NCBI RefSeq assembly: GCF_040412085.2
Contig: NZ_CP115921.1
Span: 1,178,001 to 1,242,000, forward strand
Reading direction: 5' to 3'
Length of the DNA stretch: 64,000 bases
From: Vibrio sp. CB1-14
GTDB lineage: Bacteria; Pseudomonadota; Gammaproteobacteria; Enterobacterales; Vibrionaceae
Part shown: positions 8,311-18,801 of the stretch, one piece after another
Layout of the letters: each line of letters opens with the position of its first letter
How positions within the stretch are numbered: the stretch's first letter is position 1
Made by a program: the position numbers and the translations under genes
Notes under the pieces: model-generated
The model's input: only the letters and a program-made list of their open reading frames with translations
What the model was told of the DNA's origin: nothing
Database searches by the model: none

Positions 8311-9351
8311 TTAGAAGTCGTAGCGTAGACCTAGACGTAGAGAGTTGTCTGCATCTTCAGAAAGCGCCGAGCTATCTGCTTTCAAGTTGTTGATTTTGTA
8401 GGTTGCGTAAGCACGAAGACTCTTGTTGAAGTCGTAACGACCAGTTAACTCGACAAAATCATGTTTGCTTGTTTTATCGCCAATCTCGTCTTTTACCTCT
8501 GACTTGTTGTATGCTGCAATGACGCGGAAACCATTACCAACCTTGTAGTGACCAGCCAATTCTGTACCTATGAACTCTTTAGTATCGGTTCCCGTCGCTT
8601 TATCATTGATATCGCCTTGAGTGTAGGAACCCGCAATGTAGAAAGAGCCAATTTCATAGCTTAGACCACCAATTATCTGGTTTGAGCTGCCGTTGTCTTG
8701 ACCAGCTGTTTCGCCAAGGTCACCAGCAGAGTAGCCAAGACCGATTCCTAGACCGATTGGTAGTTGGTAAATACCAGAGATACCGTAAGAGTTGTTACTT
8801 TTCTCGTCACTAGCAACGAAGTTAGCTTCGACTACCAACGCATCCATAAAGTCGCCAGTATATTTGATGGTGTTGTTAACTTGTTCATCACCAGCATCGA
8901 TAAAGTCTTTTTGCTTGTTTGTGTGCGTGCCGATATCCGTCATTTTAGATACTTGAACGTTAGCAGTATCTTGCTTACCGAATGAAAATGCACCAAATTG
9001 AGTACCGATACCAGCGTACATGTAACGTTGTTTGAAATTGCTGTTCGCTGAGTTGTTGCCGCCGTTGTCTTTGTCAGTATTTTGGACTGTTTGCTCAGCT
9101 TCGTAGAAACCAAAACCTGTTAGGTTGTCAGAAATTTGAGTTTCACCGCCTACGTTTAAACGAAAGCGAGATTTGTTTTCCATTGTACCGTCGAGCTTGC
9201 TCCCTGAATCTTTACCTTGAAAGTCACCACGGAACTCAGCACGGCCACCAATGTTTAGCGTAGTACCGTCTTGGCTGTACACCTCTGCTGCTAGAGCTGA
9301 ACCTGATACCATTGCTGCAAATACTGCACTCGCTAGAACTGCCTTTTTCAT
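8311..9351 (-). CDS. OmpU-type outer-membrane porin 2
   Basis: A 346-residue beta-barrel with signal peptide MKKAVLASAVFAAMVSGSALA, mature start AEVYSQDGTTLNIGGRAEFRGDF and terminal LGLRYDF. It is closely related to the genes on both sides: the blocks FKQRYMYAGI, VNNTIKYTGDFMDALVVEA and LRAYATYKINNLKADSSAL recur in porin 3. Differences are concentrated in loop regions (KDNGGNNSANSN, TDTKEF), as expected for surface loops under diversifying selection. Own terminator downstream. Confidence 0.85.
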   Translation of the reverse strand: MKKAVLASAVFAAMVSGSALAAEVYSQDGTTLNIGGRAEFRGDFQGKDSGSKLDGTMENKSRFRLNVGGETQISDNLTGFGFYEAEQTVQNTDKDNGGNNSANSNFKQRYMYAGIGTQFGAFSFGKQDTANVQVSKMTDIGTHTNKQKDFIDAGDEQVNNTIKYTGDFMDALVVEANFVASDEKSNNSYGISGIYQLPIGLGIGLGYSAGDLGETAGQDNGSSNQIIGGLSYEIGSFYIAGSYTQGDINDKATGTDTKEFIGTELAGHYKVGNGFRVIAAYNKSEVKDEIGDKTSKHDFVELTGRYDFNKSLRAYATYKINNLKADSSALSEDADNSLRLGLRYDF

Positions 9352-9523
9352 TTTAATTACCTTTATAAGTATTGAATAACGTGATGCATTGAAGCGACAT
9401 CACATCTTCCTTGGGATGTGGATAAGGTATGATTTGAATATGACAGATAGATGTGGGTAATATTACATTCTGATTTAATTGGGTATTTTCAATATCAGAG
9501 TGTATATAAGTGTTTCACGAAGT

Positions 9524-9549
9524 AAAAAAGGGCGAGTAAACTCGCCCTT
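9524..9549 (-). terminator. terminator of porin gene 3
   Basis: AAGGGCGAG/CTCGCCCTT stem, four-base loop, then a T run on the minus strand. Confidence 0.85.
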
Positions 9550-9572
9550 GTGGTATTGGTTAACCGGGTAGG

Positions 9573-10592
9573 TTAGAAGTCGTAACGTAGACCTAGACGT
9601 AGTGAGTTGTCTGCGTCTTCAACTAGCGAAGAGCTATCAGCTTTCAAATTGTTAACTTTGTAAGTTACGTAGGTGCGCAGTGCACTGTTAAAGTAGTAGA
9701 CACCGGTTAGCTCGAAATAGTCACTTACATCGATTTTAGATGCACCAGACGGATCGATTTCACCTTTTTGATAGCCAACTAGGGCTTGGAAGTTATTTTC
9801 GAACAAGTAATGGGCAACAAACTCATAACTAGTGAAGTCATTATCTGCTGAGGTTAACTTCTTGGAGCCTTCACCTTGTGTGTACGTTGCGGCAACATAT
9901 AGGCCTTCCCATTTATAGTTCAAGCCCCCAATAAACTGCTTAGAATCTTGCGTTCCATCATTTTCATTTGCGGCATAACCCAAACCAACACCAAGACCAA
10001 ACGGAAGTGTATAAATACCCGAAAGAGCGTAGCCATCTTCGCTTGATTCGCTTGAAGCTAGCAAGCTTGCTTTCACAGACAAGGCATCCATGAAGTAACC
10101 GGAATAGTTGATAGCGTTGTTTATTTGCTCATCACCCGCTTCAATGTACGTTTTTTGAATACCACTGTGCGTTGCTACGTTATCCGACATTTGTGAGATT
10201 TGTACCGTCGCTGCATCTTGACGACCAAACGAAACCGCATTGTTATTCGACTCTAAACCTACATACATGTAACGTTGCTCGAAAGTCAATCCTTTCGTGC
10301 CTTTGTCGTTACCGCCTGAAGAGTTTACTTTTTGTTCAGCTTCGTAAAAGCCAAAACCAGACAAATCGTCAGTAATTTGGGTTTTGCCACCTACGTTCAA
10401 ACGAACTCGTGACTTGTTGTCCATTGTTCCATCGAGCTTAGCGCCTGACTCTTGACCCTGGAAGTCACCACGGAATTCCGCACGACCACCAATGCTTAGA
10501 GATGTGCCATCTGAGCTATAAACCTCTGCTGCAAGTGCTGAACCAGAGACGAGTGCTGTTGTAATCGCCGTAGCGATGGCTGCCATTTTCAT
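9573..10592 (-). CDS. OmpU-type outer-membrane porin 3
   Basis: A 339-residue porin and the first of the minus-strand trio. Signal peptide MKMAAIATAITTALVSGSALA, mature start AEVYSSDGTSLSIGGRAEFRGDF and C-terminal LGLRYDF. The N-terminal and C-terminal thirds are almost interchangeable with porin 2, pointing to tandem duplication followed by loop divergence or gene conversion. Its leader carries a nine-base-pair hairpin (10639-10670), which might stabilise the mRNA. Confidence 0.85.
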   Translation of the reverse strand: MKMAAIATAITTALVSGSALAAEVYSSDGTSLSIGGRAEFRGDFQGQESGAKLDGTMDNKSRVRLNVGGKTQITDDLSGFGFYEAEQKVNSSGGNDKGTKGLTFEQRYMYVGLESNNNAVSFGRQDAATVQISQMSDNVATHSGIQKTYIEAGDEQINNAINYSGYFMDALSVKASLLASSESSEDGYALSGIYTLPFGLGVGLGYAANENDGTQDSKQFIGGLNYKWEGLYVAATYTQGEGSKKLTSADNDFTSYEFVAHYLFENNFQALVGYQKGEIDPSGASKIDVSDYFELTGVYYFNSALRTYVTYKVNNLKADSSSLVEDADNSLRLGLRYDF

Positions 10593-11249
10593 AATTCTAT
10601 CCTTTAATTATTTTAACCACTGCAATGTTTCCACTGCGAGATCGCTCCGATACCACTCTAAGAGCGATCTATTTGAAGGATAGGACGCCTTTTGAATGTT
10701 TCCTCACCGATTGATGTAAAGTTCCATCTTATCTGTAATTTTGTGATCTATTGCTCATATATCACCCATTTCATTAGTGGTTTTGTAACTCATTTCTCCA
10801 AGTGCGTGCTCTCTAAGTACGGTTCCGGCAAGAGAGAGGCTGATTTGTCTGACTTAACCTGTTGTTTTACTTATTCAATACCCAATTGGATTTGTTTGAA
10901 ATTTAAACAAATTTAACTGCTTAACATCACAAAACAGACCCCAAAAGATCTAAATTGGCTAAAAATCACTGAATTGAATACTGCTTTTATAACGCTTTAT
11001 GATTTTTGTTGTTGCTGTATGTGGTTGTTTTAAAAGAACTTATTAAAATAGAAAACAGTGTTTTTAATGTTTTACGTCTTTTTATGAAGGCTTTGGGAAC
11101 TTTGAGGTTAGAGTGGCTCTCGTCATGTTAATCCAGCGTTACATCGAGTCGGGTTGCATGCATGGGTGTTATGTCTGTGTGCGTAACCTCTTAATGAGCG
11201 TGATGTCATCCATCGAGATGATACAAAAACTTGAAATATGGAAATCCCA
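10593..11249. other. divergent porin promoter region with 5' leader hairpin
   Basis: About 650 AT-rich bases separate porin 3 (minus) from porin 4 (plus). AGATCGCTC (10639-10647) pairs with GAGCGATCT (10662-10670) inside the likely leader of porin 3; no T tract follows. Both long leaders are typical of osmotically or ToxR-regulated porins, but I cannot identify binding sites by eye. Short open frames here look non-coding. Confidence 0.4.
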
Positions 11250-12302
11250 ATGAACAAAAAATTTATCGCACTAGCAGTGGCAGCTGCTGCATTCGGTACT
11301 ACTGCACAAGCAGTTGAACTATACAACAACGACGGTTCTACATTCACAATCGGCGGCCACGCAACTGTTGGCGTAGCTGGTGGTGACGAGTCTCACTTCG
11401 CAGTAGACGAAAAATCTCCACGTATCAACATGGAAGCAACTCAAGACCTAGGCAACGGCTTCACGGCTGACGTTAAAGGTGAGTGGGCGCTTAACATGCT
11501 TAACGGCGGTGACAACTCTTTCACTACTCGTCTAGGTTACATCGGTGTTTCTCACGCTGATTACGGTCGTCTAGCAGCTGGTACACAGTGGTCTCCATAC
11601 TACTCTGCAGCTGGTATTGCTGATGCTCCTATCGCGTTTGCGAACGACTTCCTATACAACAACCATGGTGCATTCGGTACAGGTCGTGCTGATAAGCTAG
11701 TTGCTTACACTAAAGGTTTTGATTTTGCTGACGCTGGCGCACTTAACGTTGGTCTAGGTTGGCAAGGTTCTCAAGACATCAAAAACGGTGATGTTAAAAC
11801 TGGTATGACTGATGACCGTGGTCAAGTAGCTCTTGGCTATGATATCGCTGGCTTCAACGTGAACTACGCATACACAGGTGGTGACATCCAGCATACGTCT
11901 ATCACTGGTACAGAAAAAGCACAATCTCACGTAGTTTCTGCTAAGTACGGTACGTACGGTAAAGGTCTATTCGTTGCTGGTGTATACGCAATGAACGACT
12001 ACATGAACTACGATGACGCAGCTAAGCCTGGTTACGCTGATCTACTTGAAGAGACTCGTGCATACGAAGCTATCGTAGCTTACGGTCTATCTAACAGCCT
12101 AAACTTAAGCGTTAACTATGAAGCAGTAAGCGATGAGAAGAAGAGCGACACAGTTTACGCTACTTCTGCTATCCAAGCTGAGTACGATATTCACCCACGC
12201 GTACGTGCTTTCGTAGCATACCAGTTTGACCTACAAGGTTCTGGCGACTACAAAACAGACAAAGACAACCAATACGCAGCTGGCGTACGTTTCTTCCTAT
12301 AA
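11250..12302 (+). CDS. outer-membrane porin 4 (OmpL/OmpT-like)
   Basis: A 350-residue porin of a different subgroup from the minus-strand trio. Signal peptide MNKKFIALAVAAAAFGTTAQA; mature protein begins VELYNNDGSTFTIGGHATVGV and ends AAGVRFFL. Strand motifs such as LGNGFTADVKGEWALN, RLGYIGVSHADYGRLAAGTQ and YNNHGAFGTGRADKLVAY match Vibrio/Photobacterium OmpL/OmpT-like porins. I start at 11250 because GGAAAT precedes it and the signal peptide begins there; an ATG 12 bases upstream lies in the ribosome site. Codon use is strongly biased (GGT, CTA, AAC), as in very highly expressed genes. Terminator directly downstream. Confidence 0.85.
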   Translation: MNKKFIALAVAAAAFGTTAQAVELYNNDGSTFTIGGHATVGVAGGDESHFAVDEKSPRINMEATQDLGNGFTADVKGEWALNMLNGGDNSFTTRLGYIGVSHADYGRLAAGTQWSPYYSAAGIADAPIAFANDFLYNNHGAFGTGRADKLVAYTKGFDFADAGALNVGLGWQGSQDIKNGDVKTGMTDDRGQVALGYDIAGFNVNYAYTGGDIQHTSITGTEKAQSHVVSAKYGTYGKGLFVAGVYAMNDYMNYDDAAKPGYADLLEETRAYEAIVAYGLSNSLNLSVNYEAVSDEKKSDTVYATSAIQAEYDIHPRVRAFVAYQFDLQGSGDYKTDKDNQYAAGVRFFL

Positions 12303-12326
12303 TAGAAACAGTTAGTCTTTTGATTG

Positions 12327-12358
12327 CAAAAACCCGCTCTAGTGAGCGGGTTTTTTTA
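12327..12358 (+). terminator. terminator of porin gene 4
   Basis: AACCCGCTC/GAGCGGGTT stem followed by seven T. Confidence 0.85.
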
Positions 12359-12750
12359 TGCCTTTTGTTCTAAGTGATAAATCGCTTGAATGTATGCTTT
12401 TACTTGCATTTGTGGAAAAAATGTCCAAAAGGTAAAAATATCTTACAAAAACTGAGTAATACTCATCTCATCTCAATTCTTTTGCTCGTATGTATCTGAA
12501 ATGCAAGAATTAAGTTGTTTGGTTTGCTGGCTTTTTAACTCTTCATTTCATTTAACGTCACATCACGGAACTTCCCGTTTAAAGTAATCCCATATCGCAA
12601 ATTCATGTTTTTCATGCACTTGTAATGAGCGTTCTGTTAATACAGCCGTTCAGAGTAGTGCGATTAACACCCAATTACTTAAGTTTTTGCTTCTCGCTCT
12701 TATGGATAGAAAGAAGCGCTTAAGTTTGAAACTGTCATATGGAAGTCATT
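12359..12750. other. porin 5 upstream region
   Basis: AT-rich, about 390 bases, no gene seen. The last 15 bases before the start (ATATGGAAGTCATT) nearly repeat those before porin 4, so the two genes share their translation-initiation region. Confidence 0.4.
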
Positions 12751-13824
12751 ATGAACAAAACACTACTAGCAGTAGCGGTTACAGCTGCAGCAATCGGTAC
12801 TCAAGCTAACGCTCTAGAAGTTTACAACAACGAAGGCACTGTAATGAACATCGGCGGTCACGTGACTGTTGGTCTTACTGGTGCACACAAAGGTCAAGAC
12901 GCTCGTGTTGAAGAGAAGTCTCCTCGTCTAAACGTTGAAGTAATCCAAGACCTAGGTAACGGCTTCAAGGCTGATTTCAAAGCTGAATGGCAAATGAACA
13001 TGCTTGAAGGTGCTGAGAACACGTTCAAGACTCGTCTAGGTTACATCGGTCTTGGTCACGAGACTTACGGTCGTCTAGCTGCTGGTACACAGTGGTCTCC
13101 ATACTACATGGCAGCTGGTGTTGTTGATACGCCAATCGGTTGGTCAAATGATTTCCTATACGACAACCACGGTTTCTTCGGTACAGCACGTGCTGAGAAA
13201 ATGGTTGCTTACTCAAACACTATCGATTTTGACACAGCTGGCGCACTAACTATCGGTGCTGGTTGGCAGGGTGCTAACCAAACAACTGAAACTGTTTCTA
13301 AAGTAGATACAGATGGTAAAGTAACTACCTCTAAAGATGTAGTTCTTAACTCTCAAAACCGTGCTCAAATCGCAGCTGGTTACGCTATCAACGGTTTCAA
13401 CGCAAACTACGCGTTTAACTCTGGTAACCTAACAGAGCGCGGCGTTGCACGCACAGCTGAATCTCACCTAGTTTCTGGTAAATACGGTAACTTCGGTGCT
13501 GGTCTATACGTAGCAGCGACTTACGCAGTGAACGAGTACATGAACTCTGCAAATGGCAAGCTTCTAAAAGACACGAAAGCGTTCGACTCTATTCTAGCTT
13601 ATGGTCTAGATAACGGTCTAAACCTAATCCTTAAGCACGAAGAGATGCAAGACGACAGCCTAGGTCTACGTGTTAAGTCTGGTACTTCTGTACAAGCTGA
13701 ATACACTATCTCACCACGCCTACGTGCATACACTGGTTACAACTACGATAATCAAGGTGAAGGTTCGGAATACAAGAAAGCGAAAGATCACCAGTTCATC
13801 ATTGGTACTCGTTTCTACCTATAA
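12751..13824 (+). CDS. outer-membrane porin 5 (OmpL/OmpT-like)
   Basis: A 357-residue paralogue of porin 4. Signal peptide MNKTLLAVAVTAAAIGTQANA, mature start LEVYNNEGTVMNIGGHVTVGL, shared blocks RLGYIGLGHETYGRLAAGTQ and FLYDNHGFFGTARAEKMVAY, C-terminal IGTRFYL. It has an extra loop with charged repeats (TVSKVDTDGKVTTSKDV) missing from porin 4. The start at 12751 is chosen over 12739 for the same reason as in porin 4. Codon use is again that of a very highly expressed gene. Confidence 0.85.
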   Translation: MNKTLLAVAVTAAAIGTQANALEVYNNEGTVMNIGGHVTVGLTGAHKGQDARVEEKSPRLNVEVIQDLGNGFKADFKAEWQMNMLEGAENTFKTRLGYIGLGHETYGRLAAGTQWSPYYMAAGVVDTPIGWSNDFLYDNHGFFGTARAEKMVAYSNTIDFDTAGALTIGAGWQGANQTTETVSKVDTDGKVTTSKDVVLNSQNRAQIAAGYAINGFNANYAFNSGNLTERGVARTAESHLVSGKYGNFGAGLYVAATYAVNEYMNSANGKLLKDTKAFDSILAYGLDNGLNLILKHEEMQDDSLGLRVKSGTSVQAEYTISPRLRAYTGYNYDNQGEGSEYKKAKDHQFIIGTRFYL

Positions 13825-13843
13825 TCACTTAGTTTGATTAGAC

Positions 13844-13871
13844 AAAAGGCGCTCACATTGAGCGCCTTTTT
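13844..13871. terminator. bidirectional terminator between porin 5 and batD
   Basis: AAAAGGCGCTC/GAGCGCCTTTT stem with ACATT loop; T runs exist on both strands, fitting the convergent genes. Confidence 0.8.
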
Positions 13872-13883
13872 AGTGTCTAGCTT

Positions 13884-15494
13884 TTAGAGTTTGGCTAAAG
13901 CTTCATTAGGATGCGTTTCTATTCGCATCGACTCTATGAGTTCAAGTAAGTGGCGTTTATCCCATTCACTCGATTGGTGTCCCAAAGCACTTGCACTCAT
14001 TAGTTCAAGCTCTTGTTTGATAGCAGATATAGAAGCCGTCGATAGACTTTCTTCTTTGCACCACTTTTCAAACTGCGTGTGAGCCGCTATCGCATCACTA
14101 GCGTGTACCGCTTGAATAAATTTGTTCTTCGATGTTTGCCTTTTGTCGCTAGATTTTTCTGATGGCAATGTTGAGTGACGTTTCTCTCTAATCCAAAGCC
14201 CCATAAAAGCCAACCAAAGCGCGGCAAATAGCGCAGTTAGCCACGGCCAAAACCCTGAGTCTTGCACAACAATCTCAGTAGGCGGGGGAGTAGATGATGT
14301 CGGCATTGCAGCTGTGTTGTCTTCATTAGCAGCAATTTCGACCTCTAAGCTATGGAGCGTGGTCGTGGCGGCTTGTTTTGACTTTGTATCCCACCATTGG
14401 ATATCCACGGCTGGCAGAGTGGCGACTTGAGGAGACTTAGCGATTAACACTTGTTTTAGGGTCATCGTAACAGAGCCATCAGCATTCTCAGTGAAACTCG
14501 GCTTTTCCGGATAGACTCTAAACGCTTTTGGATTGCGGATGTTGAGTTCTGGCATTTGCTCGGCAGACCCCCCTTGGGCAGTCACCGATAAAGTTCGCGT
14601 CAAAGCATCACCTGTCTCTACACTCACTGAGTCAGAATTGATAGATTCGCCGTTATCTAGCATCCATGTTTGTGAAGCCTTGAGTGAAGGAGTGGGTAAC
14701 CAAATGCCATTGTAGTTTTCAGGCACTGGCAGTACCGAGACGTTCACCTCTGGGGCTTTGCTATCAAGGTTCAAGATCTTCGTGCTGCCACCACGTTGGC
14801 TGCTATACAAAACACCACCTCGTAGCGTTGGAGCGACGATAGTGTAGTCGCCACTTTGTGTTGCGGTAACACGGTAGCTCTGATCAACGATTAATACCTC
14901 AACACCATCCAACACTGCTTGATACTGTTTGGGCTCTCCCATAGCTGTAATATCGAGATCAGAGGCGATAGGGTCGCTAAGAGAAGGGTTTTGTAGCATT
15001 CTCGGGTCGACTTTTACGATGATACGCACATCCAGAGTCGTGCTCTCTTTGGGATACAGTTCCGCTTTGCCGATTTGTGTTCTCACTTCAATCAGCTCGT
15101 CTGCGGTCGGTGTTTGATCATCCATTGTTACAGTAAGAGTAATGGGTGCAGTGGTCACGCCATCAATATCGAAACTTGGGATGGTGAGTGTACCGAGGCG
15201 CTGCGGTGCGATAGCAATTGTCCAAACACTGCTATCACGGCGCGTTCCGTTAAGAATATTCACTGATGAACTAAAGCTGGGTCTTCCCATGAAAAAGTCA
15301 TCACTCAGTGTATCGAAGTTAACTTTGCTGCCATCAAGCTTTTCATCGGCGACAATTTTAAGCTGGATGACCTCATCCTTACTGACATTGGTTTTCGTCA
15401 CGCTGGCGGTGACATTGAGCGCCATAGCGGTAAAGCTGCTGGTGATAGACAGCAGTGCGATGGCGATATTTATACATAGACGTTTCAATTTCAT
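13884..15494 (-). CDS. batD: BatD-family protein
   Basis: A 536-residue membrane-anchored periplasmic protein. Signal peptide at residues 1-25 (IALLSITSSFTAMA), a long beta-rich BatD region (LNVTASVTKTNVSKDEVIQLKI, RLGTLTIPSFDIDG, GDYTIVAPTLRGG), a transmembrane segment near residue 420 (FWPWLTALFAALWLAFMGLW) and a cytoplasmic tail of about 100 residues. BatD sits with the VWA proteins BatA/BatB in operons linked to envelope stress tolerance; its molecular role is unsettled. The start lies six bases after the out-of-frame end of the batB region, showing tight operon coupling. Confidence 0.85.
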   Translation of the reverse strand: MKLKRLCINIAIALLSITSSFTAMALNVTASVTKTNVSKDEVIQLKIVADEKLDGSKVNFDTLSDDFFMGRPSFSSSVNILNGTRRDSSVWTIAIAPQRLGTLTIPSFDIDGVTTAPITLTVTMDDQTPTADELIEVRTQIGKAELYPKESTTLDVRIIVKVDPRMLQNPSLSDPIASDLDITAMGEPKQYQAVLDGVEVLIVDQSYRVTATQSGDYTIVAPTLRGGVLYSSQRGGSTKILNLDSKAPEVNVSVLPVPENYNGIWLPTPSLKASQTWMLDNGESINSDSVSVETGDALTRTLSVTAQGGSAEQMPELNIRNPKAFRVYPEKPSFTENADGSVTMTLKQVLIAKSPQVATLPAVDIQWWDTKSKQAATTTLHSLEVEIAANEDNTAAMPTSSTPPPTEIVVQDSGFWPWLTALFAALWLAFMGLWIREKRHSTLPSEKSSDKRQTSKNKFIQAVHASDAIAAHTQFEKWCKEESLSTASISAIKQELELMSASALGHQSSEWDKRHLLELIESMRIETHPNEALAKL

Positions 15495-15499
15495 TCTTA

Positions 15500-15959
15500 C
15501 TACCAGTTGTTATCCGTTGCAGACGGAGCCGGTTTGTCTTTGGCTTGAAGTAACATTTGCGCTTTAAGAAGCAAACTAGGGTCACGCACGCTTTCTACTT
15601 GCTCTAGTTGACGTAAGTCCGCGTTGGCTTCTTGCTGTTGGCTACTTGAGGTTATAGCCTGGCTTTGTTCGGCTGATTCATTAGACGTTTTCGGTGCCTC
15701 GCTACTCATTGCTTGTTGCGTGGTGGGAGACTGTTTTGATTCATTTTGATCTTCACCGGCTTGTGGATTCGAACCTTGCTGCTCAGAGTCATCATGTGAC
15801 TTCGTATTGGGCTCTTGAGCGCTCTCCCTCGATGCATTATTTTGCGATTGCTTTTTGTTTTGCTCTTCACTTGATTGGCTTTGCTGCGATTGGTTGTCTT
15901 GAGAGGCGCTTTCGTTAGAGTCTTTTTGCGACTGACCTTGCTTGTCCTCTGCATCTCCT

Positions 15960-15965
<6 letters not shown>
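15500..15965 (-). pseudogene. batB: out-of-frame C-terminal part of BatB
   Basis: Directly after the polyglutamine tract, the reading frame shifted by one base stays open for about 155 codons to TAG at 15500. It encodes an acidic Gln/Ser/Asn-rich linker (KPEGDAEDKQGQSQKDS...) and a structured end (VRDPSLLLKAQMLLQ, ending ATDNNW) of the kind that closes full-length Vibrio BatB/TPR proteins. The stop lies five bases before the batD start, exactly where an operon gene should end. Removing one A from the A5 run (15966-15970 complement) would join it to the upstream part as a 613-residue protein. Confidence 0.7.
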
Positions 15966-17334
<1,369 letters not shown>

Positions 17335-17342
<8 letters not shown>

Positions 17343-18303
17343 CATTTCTCCTAATAATGGTAATGAGCACAAGGCAAATTAGCCCAAGAGAAGCAGGAAG
17401 AGGGAACCATTCAGTGCGTGGTCGCCAAGACTGAGTCGCTTTTTGAACCGGTTGCAGCGCATTGATGGTATCGTAAATCGTATTGAGCTCCTTAGCGTCT
17501 CGAGCACGGAAATATTGCCCGCCAGTGAGTTTAGCGATAGCGATAAGGGCTTTTTCATCCAGGTCTTCTGCGGTATTGACGGTGCGCGTCATAAAAAATT
17601 CTCGTACTTGCATTTCACCAGCACCAATACCTATGGTGTAAATGGTTGTGTCATTGCGTTTTGCGATTTCTGCCGCTTTTATTGGGTCGAGTACGCCGGC
17701 ATTGTTGCTGCCGTCACTGAGTAGAATCATCACGCGTTGCGGAGCGTCGCCATCGATAAAGGTTTTAGTGGCAAGCCCGATTCCATCGCCAATAGCAGTT
17801 TGGGTTCCAATCAGCTTGAGAACCGTTTGGTTGAGCTGGGTTTGAATCGCTTTGCGATCGAAGGTCAGTGGCGTTTGTAAGTAAGCATGGTCAGCGAAAT
17901 AGACCAGCCCTAAGCGATCCCCTTCACGGCGCTCAACAAAATCCGAAACCACACGTTTTACCGTCGAAAGGCGATCTTCATAGTCGCCATCATGCAGCAT
18001 GTCTTCACGAGACATAGAGTACGATAAATCAATGACTAACATCATATCGCGATGCTTAGGGTAGACGGTAATAGGCTCATCAAACCAAACGGGTCTTGCG
18101 CTAGCGGTGACTAAAGCAACCCAACCCAAAACCGCCATTACCTTGCAGAGTTTATCGCGTTGGTTAATGCGTGCATGTATTCCATCCATATGTGGTAAGG
18201 TGACTTGTACCCGCGTGGCTGGAGCAGAACGCAACCGGTAAATGACTATGGGTAATGGAAGCGCTAGAAACATCCACCACCATTCAAAACTAAACCCGCT
18301 CAT
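17335..18303 (-). CDS. batA: BatA-like VWA-domain membrane protein
   Basis: A 322-residue inner-membrane protein: N-terminal helix (WWMFLALPLPIVIYRL), second helix (VMAVLGWVALVTASARP), a VWA domain with complete MIDAS (D-L-S-Y-S in MLVIDLSYSMSRED, and later ILLSDGSNN), and a C-terminal helix (LPASLGLICLVLITII). VWA domains bind partner proteins through a metal ion. The start at 18303 overlaps the stop of the DUF4381 gene (ATGA) and has GGAAG upstream; a TTG 12 bases earlier is less likely. The 3' end overlaps batB. It belongs to one moxR-to-batD operon. Confidence 0.88.
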
Positions 18304-18791
18304 GACTGCTTCCAATTTCTAAACTTACGTTTTGGAGGAAGGGCATGTTGCACCCAATGGACACAATCGTTCACGAGGGCATGATCCGTTTCTTTGCTGC
18401 TGACCGCTTTTCGATACAGCACGTGTTGCCACTGTAGAGCCTTCGCTTTAAATCGAGGGTCATCGAGCTGCGAGTCAAGAAAGGCTAGCCACTGCTCACC
18501 ACTTAGTTTGGCGATATCCTCACGAGGGAAATAACTGAGTGCGGCTTGCCTAACGATCTCTATTGCCGAAGAGGGCGAGGAGCCAGAATGGGTTTCAATA
18601 AGCTTAATGGCGGCCTTTTTAGCCCGCGTTTTGTGTTTGTAATGGCGCGTTAGCCAAATCAATAGTAAAGCAGTGATAATAATAGTCGCGAGTATTGCCC
18701 AGTACCCCCACGGAAGTGGCCACATCCCGGGGGCTTCAGGAAGGTGTAGTGGCTGTAGGGGCAGAGGGTGAGTTTGCGTTGATGCGTTCAT
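18300..18791 (-). CDS. DUF4381-family membrane protein
   Basis: A 163-residue protein with one transmembrane helix (about residues 30-50, YWAILATIIITALLLIWL) preceded by a Pro/His-rich segment and followed by a cytoplasmic helical domain (LSGEQWLAFLDSQ). Members occur almost only between DUF58 and BatA genes, as here. Function unknown; it may couple the MoxR ATPase to the VWA proteins. Starts 11 bases after the DUF58 stop with only a weak ribosome site, suggesting translational coupling. Confidence 0.8.
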   Translation of the reverse strand: MNASTQTHPLPLQPLHLPEAPGMWPLPWGYWAILATIIITALLLIWLTRHYKHKTRAKKAAIKLIETHSGSSPSSAIEIVRQAALSYFPREDIAKLSGEQWLAFLDSQLDDPRFKAKALQWQHVLYRKAVSSKETDHALVNDCVHWVQHALPPKRKFRNWKQS

Positions 18792-18801
18792 AATAATGGT
18801 A

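Noticed and set aside
10735..10770. TGTGA half-site as a CRP site in the porin spacer
   Set aside because: The second half-site is missing at the correct spacing.
10692..10916. 74-codon frame in the porin divergent spacer
   Set aside because: No ribosome site, unusual composition and it would lie in the promoter region of two highly expressed genes.
18313..18315. TTG start for batA
   Set aside because: The ATG at 18303 overlaps the upstream stop as ATGA and has a GGAAG site; the TTG is in that ribosome site region.
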